A stretch of DNA of 64,000 nucleotides, from the NCBI GenBank assembly GCA_030549335.1, contig CM060196.1, positions 7,393,501 to 7,457,500 on the forward strand, written 5' to 3'. Both the position numbers and the translations under genes were made by a program. This DNA comes from Pontederia crassipes (Eukaryota; Streptophyta; Magnoliopsida; Commelinales; Pontederiaceae). The notes under the pieces are model-generated. The model saw only the letters and a list, made by a program, of their open reading frames with translations, was not told where the DNA came from and ran no database searches. Shown piece after piece: positions 34,071 through 46,057 of the stretch. How positions within the stretch are numbered: position 1 is the stretch's first letter; every line of letters begins with the position of its first letter.

Positions 34071-35105
34071 TGTTAAATCCTATGTTTTGATGATAACAAA
34101 TTAAATGGACATAAAAGTTACTAATCTATGCTCAAGTGATGATAATGCATGTGTAGGATTGATATGACCACATTCGCAGAAGAAATCGGCAAATTAAAAC
34201 CGCAAGAAAAATTTTCAGACACGACCGGTCGACCCACCGGTCGACCGACCATAAGCACCGGTCGATCAATATTTAGTGGAAGGAAAGACGAGATTACACC
34301 GGTCGACGTTGAAACTATACCGGTCGACAGTAATTATACCGGTCGATGTCGAGACATTATCGATCGATGTATCGATCGATAGACCGGTCGATCGGACAAC
34401 TTTAAAAGCCTAAAAAAGCAGCAACGGTCACATAGATCGGTTGACCGGCCAGTCCCAGCGGTCGTTCGGCCCATCCCAGCGGTTGATCGGCCTCTCGGTC
34501 AAATGAACAGTAACGACTAAAATTTTTGAGGAGAAAATTATGAAAATAATTTTGAACGAATTTTCACCTCCTGGGGCCTATAAAAGGAGTGCCAAGTCCC
34601 GAAGGAAAAACATCCAAGTAAGAGAAAGCATTTTATAGCTCTTCTCAAGTTTTTGAACATAAAAATGCAACTTTCTTCCCTTTTCTTTTCTAAGCCTTGA
34701 GTGAGAGAAAATTTGTGAAAGAAAAGAGTTAGAGAGAAAATTTACTTTCTAATCTAGTGAGATTGATAGCTCTTTGTATAAGAGGTGTGCCTTGCCTCTT
34801 GAGCAAAGAAGAAGACTTGATTGTATAAAAGAGGGTTGTTCTCTCCCTACAAGAAAAGATAAAGATAGTGAATCTCCGACGGTCTCGAGGTCGAGAAGTC
34901 GGAGCGGGGACGTAGGCCAAAGAGTTGTGGCCGAACCTCGTCATCCTATTGTGTCTCACTGAGTTGATCTTTATTTCTCTCTTTATCTTTATTTGCTTGT
35001 GATTGGCTTTTTTATCATTCTTTCCGAAAGTGAATTTTGAGAAGATTTTTTAGTACACCAATTCACCCCCCCCCCCCCCCCCCTCTTGGTGCCTTTGATC
35101 CTACA
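34071..35105 (+). repeat. SIRE 3' LTR
   Basis: It starts TGTTAAATCC and ends GATCCTACA, then the AATTC duplication. It clearly matches the 5' LTR but has many substitutions and small indels, for example in the GGTCGACC cluster (34222-34500), a longer C-run near 35065, and a duplicated TTTATCTTTATTT. The divergence shows the SIRE insertion is much older than the Athila one. Confidence 0.92.
34222..34500. repeat. GGTCGACC-type motif cluster in the SIRE 3' LTR
   Basis: A dozen or more perfect and decayed copies (ACCGGTCGACC, CCGGTCGATC, ATCGATCGAT) lie in under 300 bases. The 5' LTR has the matching cluster at about 10118-10350. Confidence 0.85.
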
Positions 35106-35110
35106 AATTC
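35106..35110. repeat. SIRE target-site duplication, right copy (AATTC)
   Basis: It directly follows the 3' LTR terminal CA and matches 9959-9963. Confidence 0.88.
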
Positions 35111-35603
35111 TCCCTAAACAAATCCCGACTACCAGAGCAGGCATTGTTTGCCAAAACATCCATACCACAATTTATTTCGTGGTAGTAGTGATCTACAAAC
35201 ACTGGGTGTAGATGAAGAATTTCCCATATATCGTGAATAAGATTTTTAATTCTCCATGAAGCCCGCTCATGGATAATGCTCACCAGAAGTTCTGAGTGAG
35301 TATGAATAAGGATGTGTGTTACTTTTTCTTTCCTACAACTCTTTAACCCTTTCTTTCAAGTATCCTCTCAAAAGAAAAAAAAAACCTTCAAGTAGCTCCC
35401 AAGTCTCGAGCTTCAGGACTAATCAAACATGTCTTCTGAAAGTTCTTGCATAAAAATAGACCAATATCAGTTTGAATAAGAAATCCAATCTCATCCACCT
35501 CTTTAGGGCCCTTAAAGGATCCGTCAACATTTAGCTTGACCCTTACAAGAATTGTAAATTGTTGTATCTTATCCATTAATGTGTTTGATAATTGTGATGG
35601 CAA
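35111..35603 (-). pseudogene. LINE RNase H-like fragment (RVT_3 type)
   Basis: On the minus strand, VKLNVDGSFKG (about 35540-35510) matches the first RNase H strand of plant L1-type LINEs. Further down, VDHYYHEINCGMDVLANNAC (about 35210-35150) resembles the closing block that ends in N..AD.LA. Stops lie between them. It is a 3' relic without the RT part. Confidence 0.55.
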
Positions 35604-37840
35604 TTCCCCTCAGATTCTCAGGTGTGAAGTTTGGAAATAATCTCTTAAATGAAATATGACTTGCGTCAAGACTTTTAAAATCATGAACTAACTCGTAAAT
35701 TCGTACGAGTTTAAGAGTTTATGACATATATCCGAATTAATTCATCATAAAATCATATTTTGAAGCAGAATTGGCAAATTCGTGTACTAACTCGTTAAAA
35801 TCTCTAAATCGATAAACTCGATCAAACTAACTCGTGGACTCGATAGATATACCATAACCCATGTTAAGGAGTCCAAAAATATTATTTCACCTATGTTTGA
35901 ACCATAACTTTTCCTTACTCAACCAGGTTATCTTTTTACATTATTCTGCTCTTAGTTCTACTACCATCTCCTCATCCTTGGAGATTTGAATTTTTTGGCA
36001 ACTTCACCAATAATAATATGTTTTACTTCTAAATCCGACAATTTATTTTATTTTCTGTAACATTGGTTGAGAGTTTAGCTTGTTTGAAATAACTTATATG
36101 ATCAATGCTTTAGTTTTGCACTATATTATGTTTTATTTGAAATTTCTTTATGGATTATATATGCATTTAATTTAAATTTTGAAGTGAAGAATTACAAATG
36201 ATGTATGCAACAGGTGAATTATGCATCTTAATATACAAATTATTCATTTATGATTCATTAAAATAAAAGACTATGTATGTGTGGTACACATGTTTAATTA
36301 TACATGCTTCTAGTTATATTATGTTGTTAAAATTTTGAGATATTAGAATTTCATTTTGTCAAATACTTTTATGGTCTTTAGGACTAAACTAAAATGGTAT
36401 TTGGATTTAGTTCTTTATTATTTTTGGGATTACTTTTGATGATTATGTTATTATTTGACAAAGATAATAAGAATATATTTTATATTAACATTATATTAAT
36501 TATTTTGTATTTTAATTTAATATGTACATAAATTTTATGAATTTACGAAATGAGACTATGTTTCAAATTCATGAGAGATCGACCGAGTTTACATGGACAC
36601 TCGAAGTTGACAACCTTGACCTGTGTTTTTGCTACATCTTAGGTTAATGGATTTCTTTTGTTACAAAATAGGCCGAAAGGCCTAATATAAAGAAAGATAA
36701 ATTATAAAATAAAAGGATAATGATGAGTTGAATTTGTAACAAATAAATTTGCTAATAAGTGCATTAGTCGTATCAAATAATAAAGTAGAAAGTAAAGTGT
36801 TAAACCCATGAGAAACTAGTTATATCTAATCAATCTCAATAATCTACTATGAGAAGTAAAAGGTTTTATGGTGAAAATAAAAAATTAAAGGTGCAGAAAA
36901 TAAATGATAAACAAATAAAAGAAATTGGTGTTGAACCTCTACAATAGTTGAGTTATAAAAGAAAATAATAGATTCGATTCTTATGAAAAATTAGGAATAC
37001 CTAAAGTATTGACCTCTCAAAATGAGTAAACTAAACTATCTTAACTTTTAATAAAACTAACAACCGCAAGCGATGAGTCAATTATTAATTTTACAGAGAA
37101 TTAAGATGCATTAATATGTATCTCCTACACTATTATTCACCCACAAATCTAGACAGAAAAATAGATCGCACGAAATTTAACACAAACAACGAGTTATCGA
37201 ACACACGTTATGCATGCTTCAAATTAAAAGTAAAAGATCATTTATCAAAGTAATAATAATTCCTGAAACTAATCATTCCTCCTACATGTTTGTAATCTAA
37301 TATCATAAACCAAATCACTTATCAAAATGCAATGAACTCAGCATGCATAATCAACAGAAGTAGAAAAGTTTAATTAACTTAACTAATAACAAGGTTCAAA
37401 CAGTTTTTCCTTTTTGAAAAGAATATAAAATCTCTGTTACAAACATAATAAACTATAAGAACTAGGTAAAAGAGCATCCAAATAAAAGATAGAATAAAAA
37501 CTCTAAACTTTTGGGACATCTGGACATTGCACAGCACAACTAACGAGTTACTGTGCAGTCTTCTCCTTCGAATGATCTTCACGCTTCGAAATTCGTCCTT
37601 TGTAATATGGCACGGCTCCCGAGTCTCAAGCACACATTTTTCTATCTTCTAGAGTTTCTATTTATAACCTCTATATGTCCCAAGAGTTTTAGAAAAAAAT
37701 CGATTTGTTTGAGAATTTTTTATGTCAAAATAATAAAAATTCGAAATAGATTTTGATTAGACTTTGAAATTATCCAAAACTTCTTCAAATCTGTATAAAT
37801 ATGTTTCTAATAATCCATGTGTAAGTATATTTCCTGCTCA
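35604..37840. other. AT-rich intergenic region
   Basis: No gene was recognised. The texture of 36700-37350 (long A-rich stretches with GTGTTGAACC) suggests old repeat DNA, but no terminal repeats were found. Confidence 0.5.
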
Positions 37841-37844
37841 AATT

Positions 37845-38195
37845 CTTGATCTCTTGTCAACATCATGAAGTGTGAGGAAAAGTATCCTTGGAACATGAAA
37901 GACATCATAACGGGCATTTGGCATATTTTGAAGCAGATATAGCCCACTATTATTTCTCATTACTCATGTCGCATGAATCAAGTTGTGGACTACCTAACTT
38001 CTTTTGATCGCACTAATAATAGCGATAATTTTTTGCTGGATAGCCCGGGTCTAGAAATTGTCTCTATTTTGGGTATGCCTCATGCGTTTGATCTGATGTT
38101 TGATGTCCCCAATGACAAAATGATAGTATCTTTTTTTTCATTGGAAAAGAAATTAAGGTGCTTGTTACATGCTATTATTATGCAGCAGAAATGAA
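37845..38195 (+). pseudogene. LINE RNase H C-terminal fragment
   Basis: On the plus strand, YPWNMKDIITGIWHIL and, after a stop, SCRMNQVVDYLTSF resemble the end of plant LINE RNase H domains (H.YRE.NQ.AD.LA). The open part, 37973-38194, is too short and broken to be a gene. The orientation is opposite to the fragment at 35.1-35.6 kb, so it is a separate insertion. Confidence 0.45.
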
Positions 38196-39786
38196 ATCAA
38201 CAATTAGATAAACCATTCATTGAGCACTCAGATGGTTGGGACCAACTAACCAATAAGCATCTTATCAAAAGAAGAAAATAACCAAGCATCATGCTGGGCA
38301 TTAACTTTCTAAAGGTAAATTTTCACTAGTATACGATTTATGTGGACTCTAGTTTCAAATTTTATTTTGTAACGAAATATTTTTTTGAAAAAAAAAATTT
38401 ATATACGTAGAACTACCAATACTAGCAAGTTAGCGCTATTATATTCTCCCAACTTGAGATTAAATTTATAAACTATTTTGAGTGAATCATTTTTTTATTA
38501 AAATCTATCGGTGTCCAAATTTACTAATCCGATGTTTGGACGACAACGATAAAAATAAATCCTGATTAAAATGATTATTCTGATAATCGAATATACGACT
38601 ATTAACACCTAATTATCCTCATAATATAACTTCGCTATTTAATTAGGCCAACCATCTATCAAATTTGATTCACCAAATTCTGTGTGGATTGCGTTCTCCA
38701 CGTTTGTACTTGTTGCAGTAACATCAGAGCTAAAAATAATAAAATATAACAAAGAAAAAACAAATTGACCACCTTCCCTTCTATCCAACCTGTACGTTAA
38801 GTAATCTTTGAACGTTGGTGGTAATAGAGAGTAGTACTCCACTAGTGATCAGAAGTCCATAAAGACCTGAAAAAAGAAAGACAACCTGCCCGAAAGAAAG
38901 AGGTCAATCAAACGAGACCTGAAAAAGTTAGAAAGGTGATCGAGAAGGAGGGGACACCAACAAGCGTGCTTTGGGGTGACAAAGACGGCCTATGACAGGA
39001 AAAGGAGTTCACGCTCATGAAGGGAGGAAGAAAAGGACGACGACGAGGAGAGTGGAGAGCAGTAACCAGTGAACAAAACCTGCAGATGGAGGAAAGCTTG
39101 TGACGGGTCGCTTCCACTGGTTGGATTGTGTGTTGATGCATAGACTTATATGAAACAGGTTTTACACAGGAGTTTTCAAGGACTTTAATCTCATGGAGAA
39201 TGCACGTACATTTCACAATTCCTTTGAACTGTTGTTCAGTTATGGTAGTATTTCTGGTGCTGTACGAAGGTTAAATTAGAACAAGCTCATTACTTATTCC
39301 TCGTGTCTTCTGCAATATTAACTTAAGTTGTATATATCTCCAGTTTCCAACACCCGATGCACCAAAGATTTTAGCAGTTATCTTCAATCTCAACGAAAAG
39401 AAACTCATTAAACAGACTCATCGGCCAAGGGATTGCCTGTAATGTTAGTCTTCAATTTCTAATTATCTCTGAAGTATCACTGAATTCCAGTCTTATTGCT
39501 TGTTTGTAGAGATTGATCAAGCGGAGATAATTTGATGCCCAAGTAGGAAGAAGTGATAAGCTCAACAAAATTCTTCTCAAGACTTTTGGCTTTAAAATTG
39601 AGTAGGCAATAACTAGGCCCAGGCTGATGAACATCAAAATACCTAAACAACGACATGGAGGTGGTTTTATCAATGCCTAGATTATAACTCCTGGAAATCA
39701 TCAGAACCAGATAAGTCGACAAGTGAAATGAAGTCTGGAATTTTGATAGAAAAGATAAGGATATCTTATTCAATTTAACAGAGTAT
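38196..39786. other. Intergenic region and 3' end of the HD-Zip III gene
   Basis: The part nearest 39786 should contain the 3' UTR of the minus-strand HD-Zip III gene; its poly(A) site could not be placed. The remainder holds no recognised gene. Confidence 0.5.
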
Positions 39787-42700
39787 TCAGACAAAAGACC
39801 AGTTAACAAACATGAAGCATATGTAGTTAGCTTCTTCATCATCATTGACCACCTTCCATGCTACCGCTCTCTCATAAGAAACAGGCCTACCCATGCTTGA
39901 CATGCACATACCAGCCTGAAGACAGATAAAACCCTGCATACAGAACAAAATGGATGAATGTCATGTTAAGCATGGAAAGTGCAAGACTTTCTTCTTTGAA
40001 AGGAGACTCTTGTTTATCAATATAACCATAATAACAGAATCATAATGAAGTTACCGAAGCTGTAACTAGGTTTCTTTATCCAGCATTCTCAAGGTCTAAC
40101 TTGTAGTGGACAGATTTAGTGTAATAAATCATCTACAATGTGTTTTGACATTTATAATTCATTTCATACTTTGAACTTAATACCTAACAAAAAGGTAACA
40201 GCCAAACAATAGGAATAGCTTCTTAGAGGCTACAAACCTGCTGTATTATATGTGGAGGCTCTGAACAGAGAGTTTTCCTTCCTTGATCATCAAAAATCTT
40301 TTCCAAAGTTATTTCTTGAAGAGCAACTAATGTGGTCTCAAGCATATCAAGACCAGCCTGATTTGCGAAGGTGAAAACTGGCATAGCCTGCACAAAAATC
40401 AACATTATTACTACATTGAAAGTGTTCTTTTTTTCTTTCTATGTTTGACAAATAAGAAAATCTTGGCCAGAAAATATTTCTGATTAATCAAAATGTTGTA
40501 TTAATTTTTTTCCATTCATGAAAACATGAAATCTAGCCACTAAATTTGTTAACTTCTTTTTTTGATAAAATCAAACATAGGTGACAATATTTTCAGAAAA
40601 TGCTATTCTCAGAATCATTTTTGTCTTGAACTTATTTTCAGTGAAACAAACAAAAGCCTAAATTAAAAATATTTTCATCACCAGCATGTTCATCACTAGA
40701 AAACACAAAAGTACTATAAAAAAGAAATATAAGATAAAGTGATTATTCTGGATAAAACAATAGTTTACAGGTATAAAGCAACTTCTGACTCCACACCTGC
40801 ATAGATGGAAATCTATTTTTTTTATGCTTGTTTTCGATGGACATCTTCCAATATGAAAGCTGGTAAACTACATGTTCATTAATGCCCAAAGATACTTCCA
40901 AACTTTTATGCCTGAGTGAAACTAATGGCTCCATATTGGCTCCATGTTGGCTCCATGTTGGCTCCATGTGCCTGACTAAAACGATCTTTACATAACACAC
41001 AATAAGAATGCCTGTATTATTAGCTTACTAAAACAGAGTATATCACATTCTTTCAAATAGAACCAATACAGTGAATGGTCCCAACTCCCAATGTATTCTG
41101 AGCCACCAGAGAGATCATCTTACCCTAATATTATCATTTTGCCAATGATATGGCTGAAATGCAACAAATTTTCCAAACTGAAAATAGGATACTATTCTAG
41201 GAGAATATTTCAGATTATGTAAATAGAAAAGAGGAAATCATCTCATGCACACAGATTTATATTGATTCTAGAGATTGATATACGCAATTTACCGCAAATA
41301 AGGATAATAACTCACTCAACAAGGGGAACTACAGGAAAAATTGAAGAGCAAGACACACCTTCACAGAGCAACAAACTATAGCATCAGCATGTTGCCAAAG
41401 TAATTTCAGAAGTGAGTCGCTGCCATCGGAGGAAGACTTGAGAAGTTCCAATCCTGAATGAGCCCTGTAGATAGACAAATATTTTTGTTTGTAGAATAAG
41501 GAAAAAAACTCCGCCTATGTTTTATAGCCGGTCCCAAGCCCGGATAAAGGAGGAGGGTTGTGTTAGACCCCGACAGCCAGCGTAAAACCCTGTCGAATCT
41601 CATGAACATGGATCAACGAAGCGTCGTATGATCCATGTAGCCGACCCCACTTAGTGGGATAAGGCTTTGTTGTTGTTGCTGTTGTTGTTGTTGTAGAATA
41701 AGGGAAAAAAAGGTAAAACCTATGATTCTTCATCATAAAGCAAATCAGAAGAATGAAATTATTCACAAATAAGAGTTATTTAAAAATCATTCTACAAAAT
41801 GTAAAAAGTCCCATGAATTGTACCTCTTGCATGACAAAGCAATGACATATTATCAGAAAAAGTCGAGTCTCAAATGGTTATTGATACCCATGTGAAAAAG
41901 ATTGTTCTTAATTGTTAAAGAATGGAAGTGGCAATAAAGCAAACATAGGATAATCTTCGACACTATTCAAAGGTTTCCAAGCAGCAGTCACATGGAAATA
42001 CATATAAAACTTTTTTTCCAAATGGAAATACATATAAAACTATATCGGATAAACATATTACAGACCTGTAGCTGTGACAAATCTGACGAGCAAGGGTCAG
42101 AGCTTCTAGACTTCCTGGTGGTAGGTGCATAGCAGCATGAGAACCAAGACGTGAGGGTGAGAGAGCTAATGCAAACCGCTGGACAGAGGCTATGATGGTC
42201 CGAATGTATTGACATGCCATGGATGCCATGTTCGCCTGCAAATGGCTCTCAAAGGCAAATTGAAAAGCTATAGTCATTACAGATCTAATTCTTGCACGGT
42301 TGGCAGAATAGTCATCAGATGTTCGGTTTCCTGTTGATCCAACATCAAGTGCAGAAGCCAAGTCTAGAGTTCGATTAGGGCTAGAGGTATCCTGCAGATA
42401 GAGATATAGGTATGAAGAGATAATCCATGAATGCTCTGTGGCACAGAAGGAAAAGCTAGTACTTTTCAGGTGTATCTCTATACAGGGAGTACTTACCATC
42501 ATAGAGTCCAGAGGAATGATGCGAAACCCAGATGGTAATAGAGGGGCATCATCAGCAAAAGATGCATCTATTGGAGCAAACACAAGTTCCGAGAAGGTGC
42601 CAACAGCATTTTCATCGACTCCATTGCAGAGCTGACATGATAAATGCCACAATCAATATTTTCTTTCAGGTGTCAGATCATGAGAAAATTACAGTTTTCC

Positions 42701-45700
42701 AGAGGATAACAAATAAGTTAACCATGGAAGTGATGAAACAAAGAGTCTGCCTTATATAAGAATCAAAAAGAGTTTCTCAAAGAGAATCATAATCTTATTT
42801 GTGTTAATCAAGAGATGCAAATTGGCAAGGTAAGATCAGCCTGTTGGAAAGAGAGTTGAAATAAACTTATGTCGTACAGTTTAACAACCAAACTTCATGA
42901 GAAGACCTCAATAAATGCATTATAATGATAATTCAAGCATTAACTTAACATAATTTGAATTCAACTTTATCTCCAGGTCCAGTTTCTTTTCTCCATCAAA
43001 ATTGTCACAAAAGAATCATGACTTTTGATCACCAAATATCTCAATTATGGCAAATATGCTTACTTGTAACATAAAAAGATCTCGGCGCATAAGAGCCTCC
43101 TGAGTGTGTCCCATGTTTTCCAATTTGATTACCTCCAAGAACTGGAAAAAGGAATACAAGGATGGCAATAAGAACTTATTTAATCACAAAACTACTAACA
43201 CTAATGAGGTACAGTTAGCAAATAGTTTTTTGGAACACACTAGCAGAACAAGCAAGACAGAGTCCCTTACTTCTTCATGTTCGATTGTATGAGCCAAAGG
43301 AAGTATGACCTGACTTCCAAAGCATCCAGAAGGCAAAGTGAACGGGCCAGCCTTGATAGCAGCAGCAGAGTAGGCATCTATACTACTGTCAGCCCATTCA
43401 GAACGGTGTTCTCGCAGAAACCTTATAAGCAATTGCGGAGATACATTCTGTAGGTACGGAAAAATAACAAATGCCATCAAGAATGCCAAACTAGTACCAT
43501 CTTGTAATATAAGACTTTTTATTATATAAGTATAATTGTGACTTTCAAGCTAGCCAAAAAGAGAGAACACTTGTGTTAGGCACAATAACCTGTAAAAGCA
43601 TGGATGCCTTGACACAAAGGATAGATATGGTGTTTGTTGCAGGAAACTCATTTGTGAAACCAAGGCTTAAGCCCATTGTTTTGCTAGGACATGAGTTTAC
43701 AAGAACTGTTACATCATCCATGCCATCACAACTAACCATTGACCAACCATCATCTGTAATGCCATTAACAGCCTCATTAAAACCCCTGCAAATACACATC
43801 AGTTAGCTCCTGACAAGATTTATGAGAATAAAGGCAAAAACATCAAGTCAAACAAAACAAAGCTGCAACCTAATGAGTCTTTGACTAAGCGCTCTCAAGG
43901 CCGCTGGTCTCCTTCCCCATCCAGCCACAGTAGTGTGGGAAACTTCATGTGCAATTTGCCTTAGCTGGCGCAAAGCCTGAAATTAGAGGCTGTTACGATC
44001 GAATAGACCAGTGCTGATTTTTTGCTCAAGCACAATTTTCAGTGAGCAGATAATAATGTGTTCAGGTGTGTAGCCTTATATTTTCCTGCTTTCTTTAAAT
44101 TTAAATAGGAATGTGTAAATCAAAATAGTGACTCTAACCGCCATCGTTGTCTTCTGAGCGAGCACCGTATTTGATTCATATAATGGCCTCAGAACTTCTG
44201 GTACACTCCACGGCTGAATCATGGAAAAACTATCTAACATCAGTAAACATGAAATAACACACATGTAGTAATTAAACAAAGACCTGAAGCTTGTTAACTG
44301 AGAAAAGAGTATTTGTCTAACCTCCAAGTCCATGTGGTCAACAATGTGAATAACAGATCCGCCACCTTCGCATGGTCTAATCAAGTAACCACTAGCCATC
44401 ATTTCTGCCCTTACAAATGGTTGCACGGGGGGCATGTTTGGACCTCCTTTTGTAGAACTCAGTGATCTTTCGCAAACCTTAAGTATTTAGGTAAATGACA
44501 TTAATAACAAGAAACAAAAACTATAAAAGATTCATGCGAGCTAATATATGACTTGCTGAGCAGACAGCCCCAATAGTTCTAACTTACAACCAAACTTCCA
44601 TCTTCCAGGGCTGAAGTATATCTTAGCAACCAGAAGTCACGAGCAGGCGCGAGTGTTGTTGGAGCATAAAGCTACAAATTGAACAAAGAATTACTTAGCA
44701 TGTCCAGCTTGTTACATAAGTACCCATACATCGTGCACTCATCTACCTGCACATACCTGCATATAGAGCAGTTCAATGGTTCCGCCATTTGCAGTAGGCA
44801 TCACATTAATTATTTCCACAGATCGACAATCACGAAACCATGATGTCCGATCTTTCAGGATTTCTGCAACCTGGAGCAAATTCATCAGGTTAAACCTAAG
44901 GATGCGACCAACTATCAAAAATTAAAATGTTGGTGCATACCCTTGTGGGTTCAAGGCTTATAAGACCACAAGCTCGCGTTGCCACACCAGGGCAACCATG
45001 TGAGATAGAAATGATTCCAATGGAATCCGGACCAGGCTGCAAATCAATGAGAATTGTTGATATTAGCTTTAAGGAAACTTGTATTAATAATCAAAAACTG
45101 AAAAACACTTAACAGAAAAATGCAAGACAATTTTGTCATCTGCAATCTAGATTATCTGTTTTTCAGAAAAGTTATCGTCTGACAACAAAGAAAGCAAGCA
45201 GCCAAACCTTCATCCCAGGCATTTGGACCCACTCCACAGCAGTTCCAGTGGCCTTTGATAGAAACTCTGTTAAAGTTTCCTCCGCAATGGATATAAGTCT
45301 ACAACAAGTCAAAGCAAGCTCCATTACCACATAAAATCATCTGCACATCACTCAAAATCCTTAAAATTGAAAACAAGGTCAGGAATTCATACCCAGCAGG
45401 ACTGCCATCCCTAGGCGGATGTTGAGGAGTCAAATGATGCTGGCTACTCGTCACTACAGACTCACAACTAGTGTCTGTGGTGGTTAATGCAGTCTGTTCA
45501 GCAGAAGAACCGAATTGCAAGTTACGAACTCAAAGTGGGAAAAAGATACAAATCAAGAATTCCATCACCGAACAAATTAGCATCGCAACTGACATTTTGT
45601 GTCTGCTGCCTAAAGTACCCATTCTCGTAGACCAATTGAGACACCTGCTTCTGCAACCGCTCATTCTCCTCCATCAAAAGCTTATTCATCGCAGTAAGCT

Positions 45701-46057
45701 TCCTATTTACAGCCTGAAGTCGCAGTGCTTCCTTCCGCTGCTTTTCTCGACACCTGAAAGGAAGATGCAAAACAAAACGAGTGTTAATGGATGAACGCCC
45801 AAAGACACCAAATTAATTGCACGCAAGTAATACCTCCTATTCTGAAACCAAACTTTGATTTGCTTGGGCTCGATATTGGAAAGGATGGGGCACTCCTTAA
45901 TAAGCTGTTGCCGCCTCATCGAACTCGGCTTGGGGCACTCATGGTAGAGCCGTTCCAGAGCTTCGACCTGCTCGGGCGTGTAGCGAACATACTTCCCTGG
46001 GTCGATTCCCCCCTTCCCATCCTTGCAGGAAGTAACAGTCATCATCTCCGATATCAT
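39787..46057 (-). CDS. Class III HD-Zip transcription factor, ATHB8/ATHB15 group
   Basis: Eighteen coding exons join in one 840-codon frame: 46057-45834, 45753-45594, 45493-45393, 45298-45208, 45036-44941, 44870-44757, 44671-44588, 44477-44322, 44213-44139, 43976-43870, 43785-43590, 43447-43271, 43141-43064, 42631-42497, 42391-42066, 41464-41359, 40387-40238, 39933-39787. All introns are GT..AG. Homeodomain at residues about 21-80 (KQIKVWFQNRRCREKQRKE), leucine zipper about 80-115, START domain about 150-370, MEKHLA domain from about 695, ending FMFVNWSFV. These are nuclear regulators of vascular, meristem and leaf polarity. SCKDGK near the N-terminus and LYHECPKPSS favour the ATHB8/15 branch over PHB or REV. 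The start is the first in-frame ATG; a TGA lies upstream at 46085-46087. Methionines at 46045 and 46042 are alternatives. Confidence 0.95.
40927..40969. repeat. 11 bp minisatellite in an HD-Zip III intron
   Basis: Four tandem copies of GGCTCCATGTT (the first ends ATT, the last is partial) lie in the intron between exons 16 and 17. Confidence 0.9.
41491..41711 (+). mobile_element. SINE or RTE-LINE 3' end insertion in an HD-Zip III intron
   Basis: The body is about 41509-41692. It contains GCCGGTCCCAAGCCCGG, then CATGTAGCCGACCCCAC, GTGGGATAAGGC and a (TTG)n tail, like Au-type SINEs and plant RTE LINE tails. Long target duplications flank it: GTAGAATAAGGAAAAAAA (41491-41508) and the same with one extra G (41693-41711). 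Orientation is opposite to the host gene. Splice sites of the host intron (41465-42065) are not affected. Confidence 0.85.
45027..45218 (-). promoter_or_regulatory. miR165/166 target site split by an intron
   Basis: On the minus strand one exon ends CTGGGATGAAG (45218-45208). After the 171-base intron (45207-45037) the next exon begins CCTGGTCCGG (45036-45027). Joined in mRNA these give the 21-base site encoding G-M-K-P-G-P-D in the START region, the known miR166 cleavage site of this family. The site exists only in spliced transcripts. Confidence 0.95.

Larger units (their letters stand above)
9964..35105 (+). mobile_element. SIRE-type Ty1/copia retrotransposon with nested insertions
   Basis: The element is bounded by related LTRs (9964-10930 and 34071-35105) and an AATTC duplication. 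A tRNA-iMet primer site follows the 5' LTR and a purine tract precedes the 3' LTR. Gene order is gag with two zinc knuckles, protease, integrase, RT and RNase H, which is the copia order. A further ORF lies after pol, as in SIRE/Maximus elements. All frames are broken by stops and frameshifts. Two later insertions lie inside: a solo LTR (11400-13318) and an Athila element (19613-33315). Without these the element would be roughly 9.5 kb. Confidence 0.9.
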
